64,000 nucleotides of DNA from Bifidobacterium breve (lineage in GTDB: Bacteria > Actinomycetota > Actinomycetes > Nanopelagicales > Nanopelagicaceae): NCBI GenBank assembly GCA_945860245.1, contig CAMAPO010000003.1, positions 1-64,000 of the forward strand, written 5' to 3'. A program made the translations under genes and the position numbers. The stretch's first letter is position 1; each line of letters begins with the position of its first letter. This document shows, piece by piece, positions 37,007 through 46,310 of the stretch. The notes below the pieces were generated by a model, which worked only from the letters and a program-made list of their open reading frames with translations, had not been told where the DNA came from and ran no database searches.

Positions 37007-38056
37007 TTAAGCGTGCTGCAAACCGCCCTGGGAGCTCGCTCGCTCGATAAATTGAGTCTCTATCAAACTTACTCGCGGTTTTTCTCCATCAATTCCTTCT
37101 AGAATCAATCGAGCCGCTTCGCGACCGATCGCCTCGGTATCGCGGTAAACCGTAGAGATATTGTCAGAAAAGACTTCCAAATAAGGGAGTTGATCGAGTG
37201 CGATGAAGGCGATCTCTTTACCCATCGTAATTTTTTTCTCTTTCAGCGCCCTGCTGACTCCCATTAGTGCACCGTGACCTCCAGCAAGGATTGCAGTAGG
37301 AGCGGGGTTTCTGTGTAGCAAGATGCGCGCATGCGAGAGTGCATATTCAGCATCAAAACCACCAATCGCCATTAGATCGGGTTGCAATTTTAGTTTGGCA
37401 TCCTCGAATGCTTTTGTAAATCCTTGCAATCTATTGCGGGTTGGATAAACATTATTCGAACCAGTAATAAAAGCAATTTCACGATGACCGGCTTTGATTA
37501 AGTGTGTGACTGCTTCATGCACTCCGGCAGCGTGATCGGCAAGAACTGCACTCGCATTTATGCCCTTAACTTCACGATCAAGTAAAACTATGGGACTACG
37601 CGGACTATCTAAATTCTTTATCAAATAAGGTGAGTCTTCAGAAACAAGTGATGCAATTATGCCATCTACTCTTCTTCTGCGAAGAAGTGAGAAGTTTCGG
37701 TTTTCATTTTCGATGCTTCCATCAGAATTAACTAGGATCATAGAATAGCCATTGCGTCGTAATTCATTTTCACATGATCGAGCAAGCAGTGCGAACATCG
37801 GATTATTAATATCTCGGACTACAAAACCAATTGTTCGAGTTACTCCGCTGCGAAGTGATTGTGCAACTAAATTTGGTTCGTAACCCAACTCATCAGCAAT
37901 TTCCTTGACTCGCTTACGCATTTCATCAGATACATCGGGATGGCCAGACAACGCGCGCGAGACGCTTGATAGGGCGACCTCTGCCTTCGCGGCAACCTCG
38001 CGAATGGTTACCCGCTGTTTATCCGAACGCGAGTTTTCTGACTTCTCACTTGCCAC
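37007..38056 (-). CDS. LacI family transcriptional regulator
   Basis: 349 residues. The N-terminal helix-turn-helix reads VTIREVAAKAEVALSSVSRALSGHPDVSDEM, and the hinge helix NLVAQSLRSG and periplasmic-binding-like effector domain follow. GTG start with GGGGAG upstream. It is divergent from an enolase-superfamily gene whose promoter carries a LacI-type palindrome; matching palindromes occur at four further places up to 56 kb, so it probably controls the surrounding catabolic genes in response to a sugar-like effector. Confidence 0.93.
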   Translation of the reverse strand: MASEKSENSRSDKQRVTIREVAAKAEVALSSVSRALSGHPDVSDEMRKRVKEIADELGYEPNLVAQSLRSGVTRTIGFVVRDINNPMFALLARSCENELRRNGYSMILVNSDGSIENENRNFSLLRRRRVDGIIASLVSEDSPYLIKNLDSPRSPIVLLDREVKGINASAVLADHAAGVHEAVTHLIKAGHREIAFITGSNNVYPTRNRLQGFTKAFEDAKLKLQPDLMAIGGFDAEYALSHARILLHRNPAPTAILAGGHGALMGVSRALKEKKITMGKEIAFIALDQLPYLEVFSDNISTVYRDTEAIGREAARLILEGIDGEKPRVSLIETQFIERASSQGGLQHA

Positions 38057-38181
38057 TTCTAAACTCCCCTTACAACTTCAAGGCGAGGGCAAAACAAATT
38101 TCCCTCATCCATTTCCTGGAAAAATCCTTGGGTCTCAAACGAACCCCTCCGATTAGTGACCGATTCGGTAGGAACCGACTC

Positions 38182-38229
38182 TTGCCAGCGTCTTGGCATC
38201 AGGGTACTCTTCACTGGAAACGTTTGCAA
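38182..38229 (+). promoter_or_regulatory. Promoter with LacI-type operator before enolase-superfamily gene
   Basis: TTGCCA (38182-38187), 17 bases, TACTCT (38205-38210), then the palindrome CTGGAAACGTTTGCAA at 38214-38229, covering the expected transcription start. A further half-site CTGGAAA lies at 38116 on the regulator side. Confidence 0.7.
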
Positions 38230-38255
38230 TACTGGAGTTAAGGAGATGGACCCAA

Positions 38256-39380
38256 ATGGATCTAAAAATCACGGCAATTGAGACTGAGCAAATCAGGGTT
38301 CCGCTCGTCCGTACCTACCGAGGCAGCCATTACAAGATGACCCATAGGTCAACGATAATCACGAGGATCTTTACCGCAGGTGGGTTGGTCGGCGAAGCTT
38401 ACGCTGGAGATGAAGACGCCGGTCTTGCCGAGATTGATTCAATAATTCATGAAGAGATTGCACCAAAGATTCTGGGAGAAGATGGATCTGCGATTGAAAG
38501 ACTTTGGGAGATTGCCCGCCCTGCAACTTGGGATATTTTACGCGATCGCCGACTAGGGCTAGTTGCAACTGCATCAATAGATCTCACCCTTTGGGATCTT
38601 TATGCACGTTCGCTTTCAACTCCGCTTCATAAACTCTGGGGTGGATATAGAAATTGGATTCCAGTTATCACTATTGGTGGTTACTACAACAGCGAGATGT
38701 CGATCCAAGAAGAGGTCGAATCACTTGTAGAACAAGGTTTTGCTGGTATGAAATTTAAAATCGGTGGCTTGACTCCTAAAGAAGATGCCAAGCGATTTAA
38801 GGAAGCGCGCAAGTATGGTGGAGATAATTTTAGAATTGCCGTCGACGCCAATCAGGGCTACACAGTTCCGCAAGCAATTGAATTTTCACATTTAGTACAG
38901 GGAGATAACCTCCTCTGGTTTGAAGAGCCATGCATCTGGCAGAACGATAAGCGCGCGATGCGCGATGTTAGATATGCCGGAGGAGTATCTGTCTGTGCAG
39001 GTCAGACTGAGTTCTCCGCTGCAGGTTGTCGCGATTTGATGGAAGTTGGAGCAATAGATTTCTGTAACTTTGATTCATCTTGGTCGGGTGGACCAACTGA
39101 GTGGCGCCGCGCTGCATCCACTGCCCATCTCTACGATATAAAGATGGCGCATCACGAAGAACCACAAGCTGCATCGCACTTGCTTGCATCTATTCCACAC
39201 GGAACTTATTTAGAGTTCTTCCATAAGGATCGCGATCCGATTTGGCATAACCTGATTGCCAATCGCCCGCCTCTGAAAAACGGCAATATTACGCTCACAG
39301 ATACCCCTGGACTCGGCTGGGAATTAGATCGAGATTATGCCGCTAAATATCGAATTAACTCACGCCGCACAGAGAAGTAA
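38256..39380 (+). CDS. Mandelate racemase/muconate lactonizing enzyme family protein
   Basis: 374 residues from ATG 38256, which has AAGGAG at proper spacing; the longer frame from 38193 runs through the operator and is rejected. Enolase-superfamily landmarks: KFKIGG (catalytic Lys pair), VDANQG, WFEEP and GQTE for the three Mg ligands, and HHEEPQ near the end. Likely an acid-sugar dehydratase, racemase or cycloisomerase. A paralogue lies at 45181. First gene under the LacI-type operator. Confidence 0.88.
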   Translation: MDLKITAIETEQIRVPLVRTYRGSHYKMTHRSTIITRIFTAGGLVGEAYAGDEDAGLAEIDSIIHEEIAPKILGEDGSAIERLWEIARPATWDILRDRRLGLVATASIDLTLWDLYARSLSTPLHKLWGGYRNWIPVITIGGYYNSEMSIQEEVESLVEQGFAGMKFKIGGLTPKEDAKRFKEARKYGGDNFRIAVDANQGYTVPQAIEFSHLVQGDNLLWFEEPCIWQNDKRAMRDVRYAGGVSVCAGQTEFSAAGCRDLMEVGAIDFCNFDSSWSGGPTEWRRAASTAHLYDIKMAHHEEPQAASHLLASIPHGTYLEFFHKDRDPIWHNLIANRPPLKNGNITLTDTPGLGWELDRDYAAKYRINSRRTEK

Positions 39381-39392
39381 CACAACTCAGCG

Positions 39393-40247
39393 TTAATTAA
39401 ATGCTTTGCGACGAGCAACAATCTTTGCTGCATTTCGTCGTGAAGCTTCATCAATCATTACATCGCCATCGGTAATCGCACCGAGTCCCTGGCTTTGTGC
39501 GCTCTCGTATTTCGCAATCAGATCGCTGGCGCGTTGATACTCGGTCTCACTTGGTATAAATATCTGATTACAGAGTTCAATTTGATCTGGATGCAGTACC
39601 CACTTACCGTCAAAGCCGAGTGCACGAACTCGCTTAGCGCCCTTGGTAAATTTCTCAGAGTCACGGATATCAACCTCAGGGCCATCAAAAGCTAGTTTTC
39701 CATTTGCGCGAGCGGCGACCAAGATTTTCATTAGCGGATAGAGCGTGAATTCCTCAAGGTCGCTCTCGGTTAGCGCATCAAGCGATGCGCCGAGATCTGC
39801 TGCAAAATCCAGTGGACCGTACGAGAGTGAGATTAGGCGCGGATGCGCGGCAATAGTTTCAGCGTTGCTTAGACCTGCTGCGCTCTCAATTTGAGCATCA
39901 ATTAAGTAGGAAGCTCCGAGCGAGTCAATTTCTTTGGCACTTTCTACTTTGGGCAGAACAAGTGAGAAGAGGGCACCAGGTGGAATTTGTTTTAGCGCGG
40001 CAAGATCATCTTTAAAGTACAGAGAATTTGCAGCGTTAATTCTGATTGAAATATAGCGAGCTCGAAAAGTTGGTTGTGAGGCAAAGAGAGCAATCAAATT
40101 TGCTCGTGCGCTGCCTTTCTCAGCAGGAGATACCGCATCCTCTAAATCAAATAGAATCTGATCACAGGCGAGCCCTTTGGATTTTTCAATCATCTTTGTA
40201 GAACTTGCAGGCACAGCGAGCAGTGATCGACGAAGATTTCCATCCAT
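39393..40247 (-). CDS. HpcH/HpaI-CitE family CoA-ester lyase
   Basis: About 284 residues from ATG 40247 (AGAAGG upstream); an in-frame ATG at 40289 would add 14 residues. Motifs RRSLLAVPASS, FDLEDAVSPAEKGSAR, and SLSYGPLDFAADLG with metal-binding acidic residues are typical of citrate lyase beta/malyl-CoA lyase-like proteins that cleave beta-hydroxyacyl-CoA or acyl thioesters. Divergent from a ceramidase-like gene across the second operator. Confidence 0.86.
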   Translation of the reverse strand: MDGNLRRSLLAVPASSTKMIEKSKGLACDQILFDLEDAVSPAEKGSARANLIALFASQPTFRARYISIRINAANSLYFKDDLAALKQIPPGALFSLVLPKVESAKEIDSLGASYLIDAQIESAAGLSNAETIAAHPRLISLSYGPLDFAADLGASLDALTESDLEEFTLYPLMKILVAARANGKLAFDGPEVDIRDSEKFTKGAKRVRALGFDGKWVLHPDQIELCNQIFIPSETEYQRASDLIAKYESAQSQGLGAITDGDVMIDEASRRNAAKIVARRKAFN

Positions 40248-40269
40248 CTGACAACCTTCTCTCCAGCCA

Positions 40270-40316
40270 TTGACCGCTGCAAATTGCATGATTTACACTA
40301 CTGGAAACCTTTCCAA
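40270..40316 (+). promoter_or_regulatory. Promoter with LacI-type operator, ceramidase-like gene
   Basis: TTGACC (40270-40275), 18 bases, TACACT (40294-40299), followed directly by CTGGAAACCTTTCCAA at 40301-40316. Thirteen of sixteen bases match the 38214 site. It lies between two divergent genes and may affect both. Confidence 0.68.
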
Positions 40317-40344
40317 TTACCCAACCGATCAGCAAAGGTGTCTC

Positions 40345-41784
40345 ATGGCAGAACTTCTCGCAGGAGCAGCCGTTGTAAATATCGACCCTCCGTTGCCTGC
40401 TGATCCGCAAGGTTTTGTTCGCCGCGCATTTGCCGTTCGTGATTCACTCGATGAGTGTCAGGTTCGCGCTGTTGTAATCAGCAATCGCACTACTCAATTA
40501 GCGATCCTTACAGCAGATCTAGCAAATATCGATCCTTACTTTGCAGATCGCATCAGATCCACTATCGCAATTGCCGCTGGCATTAAGTACGACTCAATTC
40601 TTTTAAATGTTAGCCACTCTCATGGTGGTCTCTGGCCTCGGGAGCATAAGGAGAAGCTGCATGGGGAATTTGCAGAGCTAACACCAGGAGAAATCGCATA
40701 TTTTGAGAGATTGCCTTTTGATTATGCAAGCGCAGTAGTTAAAGCGATGGCTCGAATGAAGCCAGCTCGAATTTCTGGTGGCACTGGTATAGCGCCAGGA
40801 CTCGCAGTTAATCGCAGAGAGCGCACCAAAGATGGCAGAACGATTCTCGGCTGGAATAAAGAGAATTTCATCGATGAAGAAGTGCCGACAATTCGCATTG
40901 ACGGCCACACCGGAGATGCGATTGCGACCCTTGTCGGGTTTGGTTGCCATCCAGTCTCACTCGGGGGTGAAGTTCCATACAGTGGCAGTGACTTTATCGG
41001 CCCTCTTCGTAATCAAGTTGAGTTAATCCGCGGCGGCATCTGCCTCTTTCTACAAGGAGCAGCCGGCAATGTTCTTCCACTCGAAGCTTTCTTTGATCAG
41101 CCTGGTCCAGAAGTTCTCATGGGTAAGCGCCTGGGTATTGAGGCGGTACATGCGGTGGTTGATGCAGAACCTAGAGAAATGGAAATCGAAAGAATTGCAT
41201 ATGGTTCAGTAACTCCTATCGCTCTTTATCGCAAAAGAGTTAAGTCACCACAACCTTCCCAACCAATTGCATCGATTAGAAAAGTTCTCCAACTGCCATT
41301 AAATCCAGCGATGACCCTGAGTGAGATGGAAGATGAATTAGCGGCAAAAAGAATTGATTTTGAGAGCAAAAAAGCCGCTGGAGCTGGCCGCGATATCTTA
41401 AATCCGATCGGTTATCACATCGCTTGGCTTGAGAAATTTATTAAATTATCGGCAACAACTTCGCTACCAACTTTTGTTGAAGGAGAAATCTGGGTTGCAC
41501 GATTGGGAGATGTCGCAGTCGTGGGATCTCCCGGTGAATTGTTTACAGAGATTGGCTATGAAGTAAGAAAAGCTTCACCATTTAAAGCCACTATCTTTGC
41601 GGGATATTGCCAAGGGGTATTAGGTTATATCTCTACCCGCGCTGAATATCCTTACGGTGGTTATGAACCAGCAGTTGCACAAAGAGGTTATGGGCATCCA
41701 GCGCCATTTGCACCCGAAGCAGGGGAGATGATCGCTGCTGAATCGATTGCGCTACTTAATCAATTATTTGCAGTAAATAGTTAA
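40345..41784 (+). CDS. Neutral/alkaline non-lysosomal ceramidase-like hydrolase
   Basis: 479 residues from ATG 40345, just after AAAGGTGTCTC; an earlier ATG at 40270 would overlap the promoter. The N-terminal half has GAAVVNIDPP, NVSHSHGG, FGCHPVSLGG and LFLQGAAGNV, the zinc-site pattern of the PF04734 family. No signal peptide, so it acts in the cytoplasm and probably on a small amide or sugar conjugate rather than membrane ceramide. A paralogue converges on it, sharing 4 bases. Confidence 0.83.
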   Translation: MAELLAGAAVVNIDPPLPADPQGFVRRAFAVRDSLDECQVRAVVISNRTTQLAILTADLANIDPYFADRIRSTIAIAAGIKYDSILLNVSHSHGGLWPREHKEKLHGEFAELTPGEIAYFERLPFDYASAVVKAMARMKPARISGGTGIAPGLAVNRRERTKDGRTILGWNKENFIDEEVPTIRIDGHTGDAIATLVGFGCHPVSLGGEVPYSGSDFIGPLRNQVELIRGGICLFLQGAAGNVLPLEAFFDQPGPEVLMGKRLGIEAVHAVVDAEPREMEIERIAYGSVTPIALYRKRVKSPQPSQPIASIRKVLQLPLNPAMTLSEMEDELAAKRIDFESKKAAGAGRDILNPIGYHIAWLEKFIKLSATTSLPTFVEGEIWVARLGDVAVVGSPGELFTEIGYEVRKASPFKATIFAGYCQGVLGYISTRAEYPYGGYEPAVAQRGYGHPAPFAPEAGEMIAAESIALLNQLFAVNS

Positions 41785-43226
41785 GCACTCGCTACTCGAC
41801 CAAGTGCGCGAAGCGCTGCAGCAACCGCTTCCTGCTCTGAATCAGGATGCCAGAGAGCTGGTTGACAGTAAACCTGAGGCAATAGATCAGGCAGCGCATG
41901 TTTATTTGGAGTCTTCCAGCCGCCCGGTGGGTAATCTTCTTTTCTTGGTAAATACATAATTGATCCGTTGGTGTATCCAAGTACGAACGTTTGCGGCATT
42001 GGAGATTTTGCTTGGATCTCCTCGCCTGTCTCAAAGAATGCTTCGACGCCGAGTCCCACCAGCGCTACATCACCGATTCTTAGCGCGTGTGCAATGAAAT
42101 CATCTGTCGGATTTGGATCACTCAATCTACTTATGGTCATTTGAACCCACGCATAAGTTGTCTTAGCCGAACGGATCTCCCAAGAGAGAGCACCGCGTGC
42201 AGTGCGATCTGCAATCTCTTTTCGCCAATACTCTTCCTGGCTTCGTAGATAACTCTCATCAGGTAATGGCGAGTATCTAAATTTGACGATTTCCTCGGCG
42301 CCGGCAAGTGTTACTTCTGGATGATCAGTTCGATTATTCCAAGGCTTGAAGAGAACGTTCGGCACATTATTTACCGTAGTTCGATCGCCCTGGAAGCGGT
42401 GGGTATTGAGCCCAAGTGCAATTCTCACAACTTCAGCACCAAGTGCTGTACCAACTCTATAAACAGATTCGCTGCAATCTTTCTCGTATCCAATTCCTAT
42501 CTTTGGATTGAGATTTCCGCCGCAACCTTGTAGGAAAATACCGATTCCGCCAACCTTCTCCTCAACTAATTGACGTGCTGGTCCTGGAAAATCAGCAGAT
42601 AAAGTAGTTGATACCGCACCATTTACTACTGGGTGGCAGGAGTATCTAAACAGGGTGAGAATAGCTTTTCCGTTTAAGTCATCAAATCTAATTACACCGA
42701 CGCTGTCATCTACTCGGTGATCGATAACTTCTCCGAGAATATCTTGTCCGTTATTCCACTCTCTGCGATAAATATTGAGATCAGCTGCACCCCAAGCATG
42801 CGCCATTCTGGCATCTACCATACTTGCTAGCGCTGAGCGAGTGCACTGGGCTAACTTGTCGATCACGCCATTTTGATAGCGACTTATATCTTCAAATTCA
42901 TCTTCATTGCTAGGACTACCATAATTTCGCTTCAGAGCAGGAGCGCTGTGATTGTGGCTTACATTAAAGAGAACACTGGCACGGGCTATCTTTAAAATAT
43001 CTGCAACAGTATCTCTAAATTCATTTGCTTCTTCTGTTGTTGCACTGCTGAGGTCACAACCGATTATTGCAATCGTCACACCTTTAGATTGCAGAACTGC
43101 AACACCCAGTTCGATCTCAGCATCAATCGAATATATTGGCTCACCAAAGAGTCTAAATCCACCTTTTCTTAAACCTAACGGCGGACTTATATTTATTGAA
43201 GCAGCGCCAACTCTTAGAGCGGTCAT
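41781..43226 (-). CDS. Neutral/alkaline ceramidase-like hydrolase, second copy
   Basis: About 481 residues from ATG 43226 (GTAGG upstream); the longer frame to 43292 starts inside the promoter. Motifs GAASINISPP, NVSHNHSAP, YSCHPVVNG and IFLQGCGGNLNP match the same family as the gene at 40345, with low overall identity. No signal peptide. The two stop codons overlap in the palindrome TTAA. Substrate unknown. Confidence 0.83.
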   Translation of the reverse strand: MTALRVGAASINISPPLGLRKGGFRLFGEPIYSIDAEIELGVAVLQSKGVTIAIIGCDLSSATTEEANEFRDTVADILKIARASVLFNVSHNHSAPALKRNYGSPSNEDEFEDISRYQNGVIDKLAQCTRSALASMVDARMAHAWGAADLNIYRREWNNGQDILGEVIDHRVDDSVGVIRFDDLNGKAILTLFRYSCHPVVNGAVSTTLSADFPGPARQLVEEKVGGIGIFLQGCGGNLNPKIGIGYEKDCSESVYRVGTALGAEVVRIALGLNTHRFQGDRTTVNNVPNVLFKPWNNRTDHPEVTLAGAEEIVKFRYSPLPDESYLRSQEEYWRKEIADRTARGALSWEIRSAKTTYAWVQMTISRLSDPNPTDDFIAHALRIGDVALVGLGVEAFFETGEEIQAKSPMPQTFVLGYTNGSIMYLPRKEDYPPGGWKTPNKHALPDLLPQVYCQPALWHPDSEQEAVAAALRALGRVASA

Positions 43227-43252
43227 CGGGAAACCTACTTTCGTTTGATCCC

Positions 43253-43330
43253 TTGGAATGGCTAATCTATAAATAGCAAATACTAAAGTCAATGATTTTT
43301 CTACTTGTTATCTACTGGAAAAGTTATTGA
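43253..43330 (-). promoter_or_regulatory. Promoter with degenerate LacI-type sites, second ceramidase-like gene
   Basis: On the minus strand TTGACT (43292-43287), 17 bases, TAGATT (43269-43264). Plus-strand TTGGAATGGCTAATCT at 43253 overlaps the start region, and CTGGAAAAGTTATTGA at 43315 lies upstream of the -35 box; each matches the operator pattern well only in the left half. Confidence 0.4.
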
Positions 43331-43341
43331 TTTTCAGGTAA

Positions 43342-44121
43342 TTAGTAGATGTGAACACCACCGCTGACGTTGAGTGTCGCGCCGGTAATAAAGGATCCAT
43401 GATCTGAGGTAACAAAGACTGCAACTGATGCGATTTCTTCTGGTTGACCAATTCTCTTTAGCGGACAAGCATCAATAATGGCTTGCACGTTCTGTGCAGT
43501 GTTATCTCGATGCTGCATTGGAGTATCGATCTGGCCGGGGGAGATCGTATTTACGCGGATTCCAAAAGTTCCTAATTGTTTTGCAAGTCCTCTTGAGAAA
43601 GCAACGACGCCCGCTTTAGAAGCGGCGTAAGCATCTGCGCCAAAGAATGAACCGGTTGACCATGAAGGTGAGGTGAAGGTAAGAATTGAACCAGCGCGCT
43701 TATTCTCCTCCAGATGTTCGGCCACTGCTCGCGCAATTAAGAAAGTGGAGCGCAGATTTGTATCAAATTGATTATCCCAATCTTCAACAGTGACATCTTT
43801 AAGATCTTTCCTTTTCAAAGTTGCCCCAGCCAATATCACCGCATCGACTCCACTAAAGCGATTAATCGTTTGCTCCATTATCTCTTTGGCGCAGTGTTCA
43901 CCGGATAAATCAACGGAGAGAATAAGATGGCGCGATGGATCTGAGAATTCGCCCTCCAGTTCAGAGAGCCTTCCCTTATCGAGACCAACGGCAATCACCG
44001 AAGCGCCGACTCGCTCGAGCAGAAGTGCTGTTGCTTTTCCTATACCGCTACTTGCACCAGTAACAATTATCCGTTTTCCTTCAAGTCCTCTACCTATAGA
44101 TAGATCGCTATCAGAAGACAT
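43342..44121 (-). CDS. SDR family oxidoreductase (3-oxoacyl-ACP reductase-like)
   Basis: 259 residues. TGASSGIG, a Ser-Tyr-Lys triad with YAASK, and C-terminal ITGATLNVSGG. Strong AGGAG before the ATG. Classical SDR that probably oxidises or reduces a hydroxyl of the pathway's sugar-like intermediate. Last gene before the second ceramidase-like gene on this strand, 35 bases after the dehydrogenase above. Confidence 0.87.
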   Translation of the reverse strand: MSSDSDLSIGRGLEGKRIIVTGASSGIGKATALLLERVGASVIAVGLDKGRLSELEGEFSDPSRHLILSVDLSGEHCAKEIMEQTINRFSGVDAVILAGATLKRKDLKDVTVEDWDNQFDTNLRSTFLIARAVAEHLEENKRAGSILTFTSPSWSTGSFFGADAYAASKAGVVAFSRGLAKQLGTFGIRVNTISPGQIDTPMQHRDNTAQNVQAIIDACPLKRIGQPEEIASVAVFVTSDHGSFITGATLNVSGGVHIY

Positions 44122-44156
44122 GAGTTGCTCCTTTTATTTGGTTAATTTTACTTCAT

Positions 44157-45143
44157 TTACTTTCTAGAAAAACTTTGACTGCCTCGAGCAAGTGCTGGTG
44201 CAATCTCGGCAACGGTTACCCAGCCTGGTTGCGCCTGGATAATTCTTTCGATTGAGTTGATCACCATATTTTGTGAGCCCATCTGCGCACCGATTCCTGG
44301 GTTAAGCGAGATAGTTTGATGAATCTTTTGATCGATGCTGATCTCAATCTCATCTTTAGCGACTTTCTGAATTCCAGGGAGATCAACATGACCAAAGAAG
44401 TGCGATGAGAACCAAGGCTTACCTTTAACGATTGCGGTATATGTCTGGTTAACTCCAGCGCTATAACCTGGTTCAATAACGAATTTCTGGGGTAGGTCAA
44501 TCGAGCGTTCTGCAACAACTGGAAGTAACTCCTTATCGATTCGCTCAATTTCCAATCCGAGCGCATCAGCGACCACGTTCATCGATTGCGGAAAGCCTGC
44601 GTGCCCCAGGATCTCGCCCCGCTCGACTTTCTCTTTAAATTCTTTCTCGGTGACACCGACACCGATTCGTCGCAGAACTGTCGCACCAAAACCAGAGATA
44701 TTTACTGTTCGTCGTACCGCCACTGTCGTTTTTGGTGATCCATCACCGTTAAATCCCGAAGGAGTTGGTCCAAGTAGGGTCGCAACCAAGGAATCAAAGA
44801 TTAGCCCTGGGTTAACACCTGCACCGGCAATACTGACTCGCTTGGCTTTAGCTAATTCATGAAGTTCATCTGCCAACTTCTTATCAACTGCCCACGGATA
44901 GGCACATTCTTCTGCAGAGACCAAAACATTGGAACCAGCGTTGACCGCATCTCTGATGTAATCAGCAACATCTTTAAAGAGAGTAGTTGTAGCAATGAGA
45001 ACTACATCAGCTCCGGAGTTGAGAGCTAACTCGCGATCTTCACGGGGAAAAGGTCCTGCGACGCGGTGGATTCCTCGCGTGCGTAAACCGGCTGCAACTG
45101 CTTGGCCAAGTTGGCCAGCGCCGTAAATCGCAACCGAAGCCAT
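44157..45143 (-). CDS. Dihydrodipicolinate reductase-like dehydrogenase
   Basis: 328 residues. N-terminal Rossmann fold (VAIYGAGQLGQAVAAGL), then SAEECAYPW, GAGVNPGLIFDSLV, and a C-terminal domain resembling 2,4-diaminopentanoate dehydrogenase. Such enzymes use NAD(P) on amino or hydroxy acids. GGAGG before the ATG. It follows the second enolase-superfamily gene by 37 bases in the minus-strand operon. Confidence 0.75.
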   Translation of the reverse strand: MASVAIYGAGQLGQAVAAGLRTRGIHRVAGPFPREDRELALNSGADVVLIATTTLFKDVADYIRDAVNAGSNVLVSAEECAYPWAVDKKLADELHELAKAKRVSIAGAGVNPGLIFDSLVATLLGPTPSGFNGDGSPKTTVAVRRTVNISGFGATVLRRIGVGVTEKEFKEKVERGEILGHAGFPQSMNVVADALGLEIERIDKELLPVVAERSIDLPQKFVIEPGYSAGVNQTYTAIVKGKPWFSSHFFGHVDLPGIQKVAKDEIEISIDQKIHQTISLNPGIGAQMGSQNMVINSIERIIQAQPGWVTVAEIAPALARGSQSFSRK

Positions 45144-45180
45144 TTCGCCTCCTACAGAATTCTGATCGAACTAGAGAACG

Positions 45181-46299
45181 CTAATTTTTATCAACGCGGT
45201 ATTGCGCAATAAAATCTTCATTCAGCTTCCAGCCAAAGCCTGGTTCAGTTGGAAGAATGAAATCTCCGTTGACCAACTTTGGACGATTATCAAGAATTTC
45301 CCAGAAGATCGGATCTCTAGTCGGCGAGAAGGATTCGACATAAGTTCCGTGAGGAACCGATGCAAGTAAATGAGATGCCACTTGAGCTTCTTCGTGATGG
45401 CCGAGTTGAACTTCAAAGGCAAGTGCCAGCGCTGCAATCCGTCGCCACTCAGTAGGACCGCCGCCCCAAGATGCATCAAAATTACAGACATCTATAGCGC
45501 CATTAAGCATCATCTCGCGCATGCCGACTCTGTGGATCTCACTTTGACCGGCGGCGACATTTACATTTCCACGAAGTCTTACATCCTTAAGGCCGCGCCA
45601 ATCAGCGTGCCAGCGTGTTGGTTCTTCAAACCAACGTAACTTAACTTCGCCTTCGATAAGCGAGAGAAAGTTAAGCGCTTCGGCAACGGTGTAACCCTGA
45701 TTTGCATCTACAACAAAAAGGAAGTCATCGCCAACAATTGATTTAGCAAGTTTTAATCGAGCTGCATCTTCCTCTGGTGGCTTGGCGCCGATTTTAAACT
45801 TCATACCAACCATGCCAATTTCATCTTTAAAGAATGCTAACTCTCGTTCTAGATCTGCTTCACTCGAACCGTAGTAACCACCAATACCAATCATTGGAAT
45901 TCGATCACGATATCCGCCCCAGAGGCGCCAAAGCGGTTGACCGGCGATCTTGCCAAAGCCATCCCAGACAGCGCTGTCGACACACGCAATTGCCTGCATT
46001 GGCATAGCGCGATTGCGAAGTTGATCAAGAGTTACTGGGATCATTGCATGCCAGATCTTTTCAACCTGGCGGATATCCATTCCGGTGACTAGCGGCGCAA
46101 TCTCATCATGGATAATTCCCAGAATAATATCTTGCTCTTCATCAGTATCAGCGTTGTAACTTTGGCCAATTACTCCATCAGATGTATGGATTCTGGTGAT
46201 GATGGTGCAACGATTTCGCATCTTGTAGTAAGAACCCTTATAGATGTGCTTAAGAGGAACTCTTAGTGGAATCGTCTCAATTCGTTCAATTTTTGACAC
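45181..46299 (-). CDS. Mandelate racemase/muconate lactonizing enzyme family protein, second copy
   Basis: 372 residues, clearly paralogous to the gene at 38256: KGSYYKMRNR aligns with RGSHYKMTHR, KFKIGA with KFKIGG, and HHEEAQVASHLLAS with HHEEPQAASHLLAS. Metal ligands VDANQG, WFEEP, GQSE present. GTG start with GTAGG. Two related enolase-superfamily enzymes in one locus suggest two isomers or two steps. Confidence 0.88.
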   Translation of the reverse strand: MSKIERIETIPLRVPLKHIYKGSYYKMRNRCTIITRIHTSDGVIGQSYNADTDEEQDIILGIIHDEIAPLVTGMDIRQVEKIWHAMIPVTLDQLRNRAMPMQAIACVDSAVWDGFGKIAGQPLWRLWGGYRDRIPMIGIGGYYGSSEADLERELAFFKDEIGMVGMKFKIGAKPPEEDAARLKLAKSIVGDDFLFVVDANQGYTVAEALNFLSLIEGEVKLRWFEEPTRWHADWRGLKDVRLRGNVNVAAGQSEIHRVGMREMMLNGAIDVCNFDASWGGGPTEWRRIAALALAFEVQLGHHEEAQVASHLLASVPHGTYVESFSPTRDPIFWEILDNRPKLVNGDFILPTEPGFGWKLNEDFIAQYRVDKN

Positions 46300-46310
46300 T
46301 TCTAAACCTA

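Noticed and set aside
38193..38255. Upstream extension of the enolase-superfamily gene
   Set aside because: The extension would translate through the -10 box and operator, and the ATG at 38256 has a good AAGGAG site.
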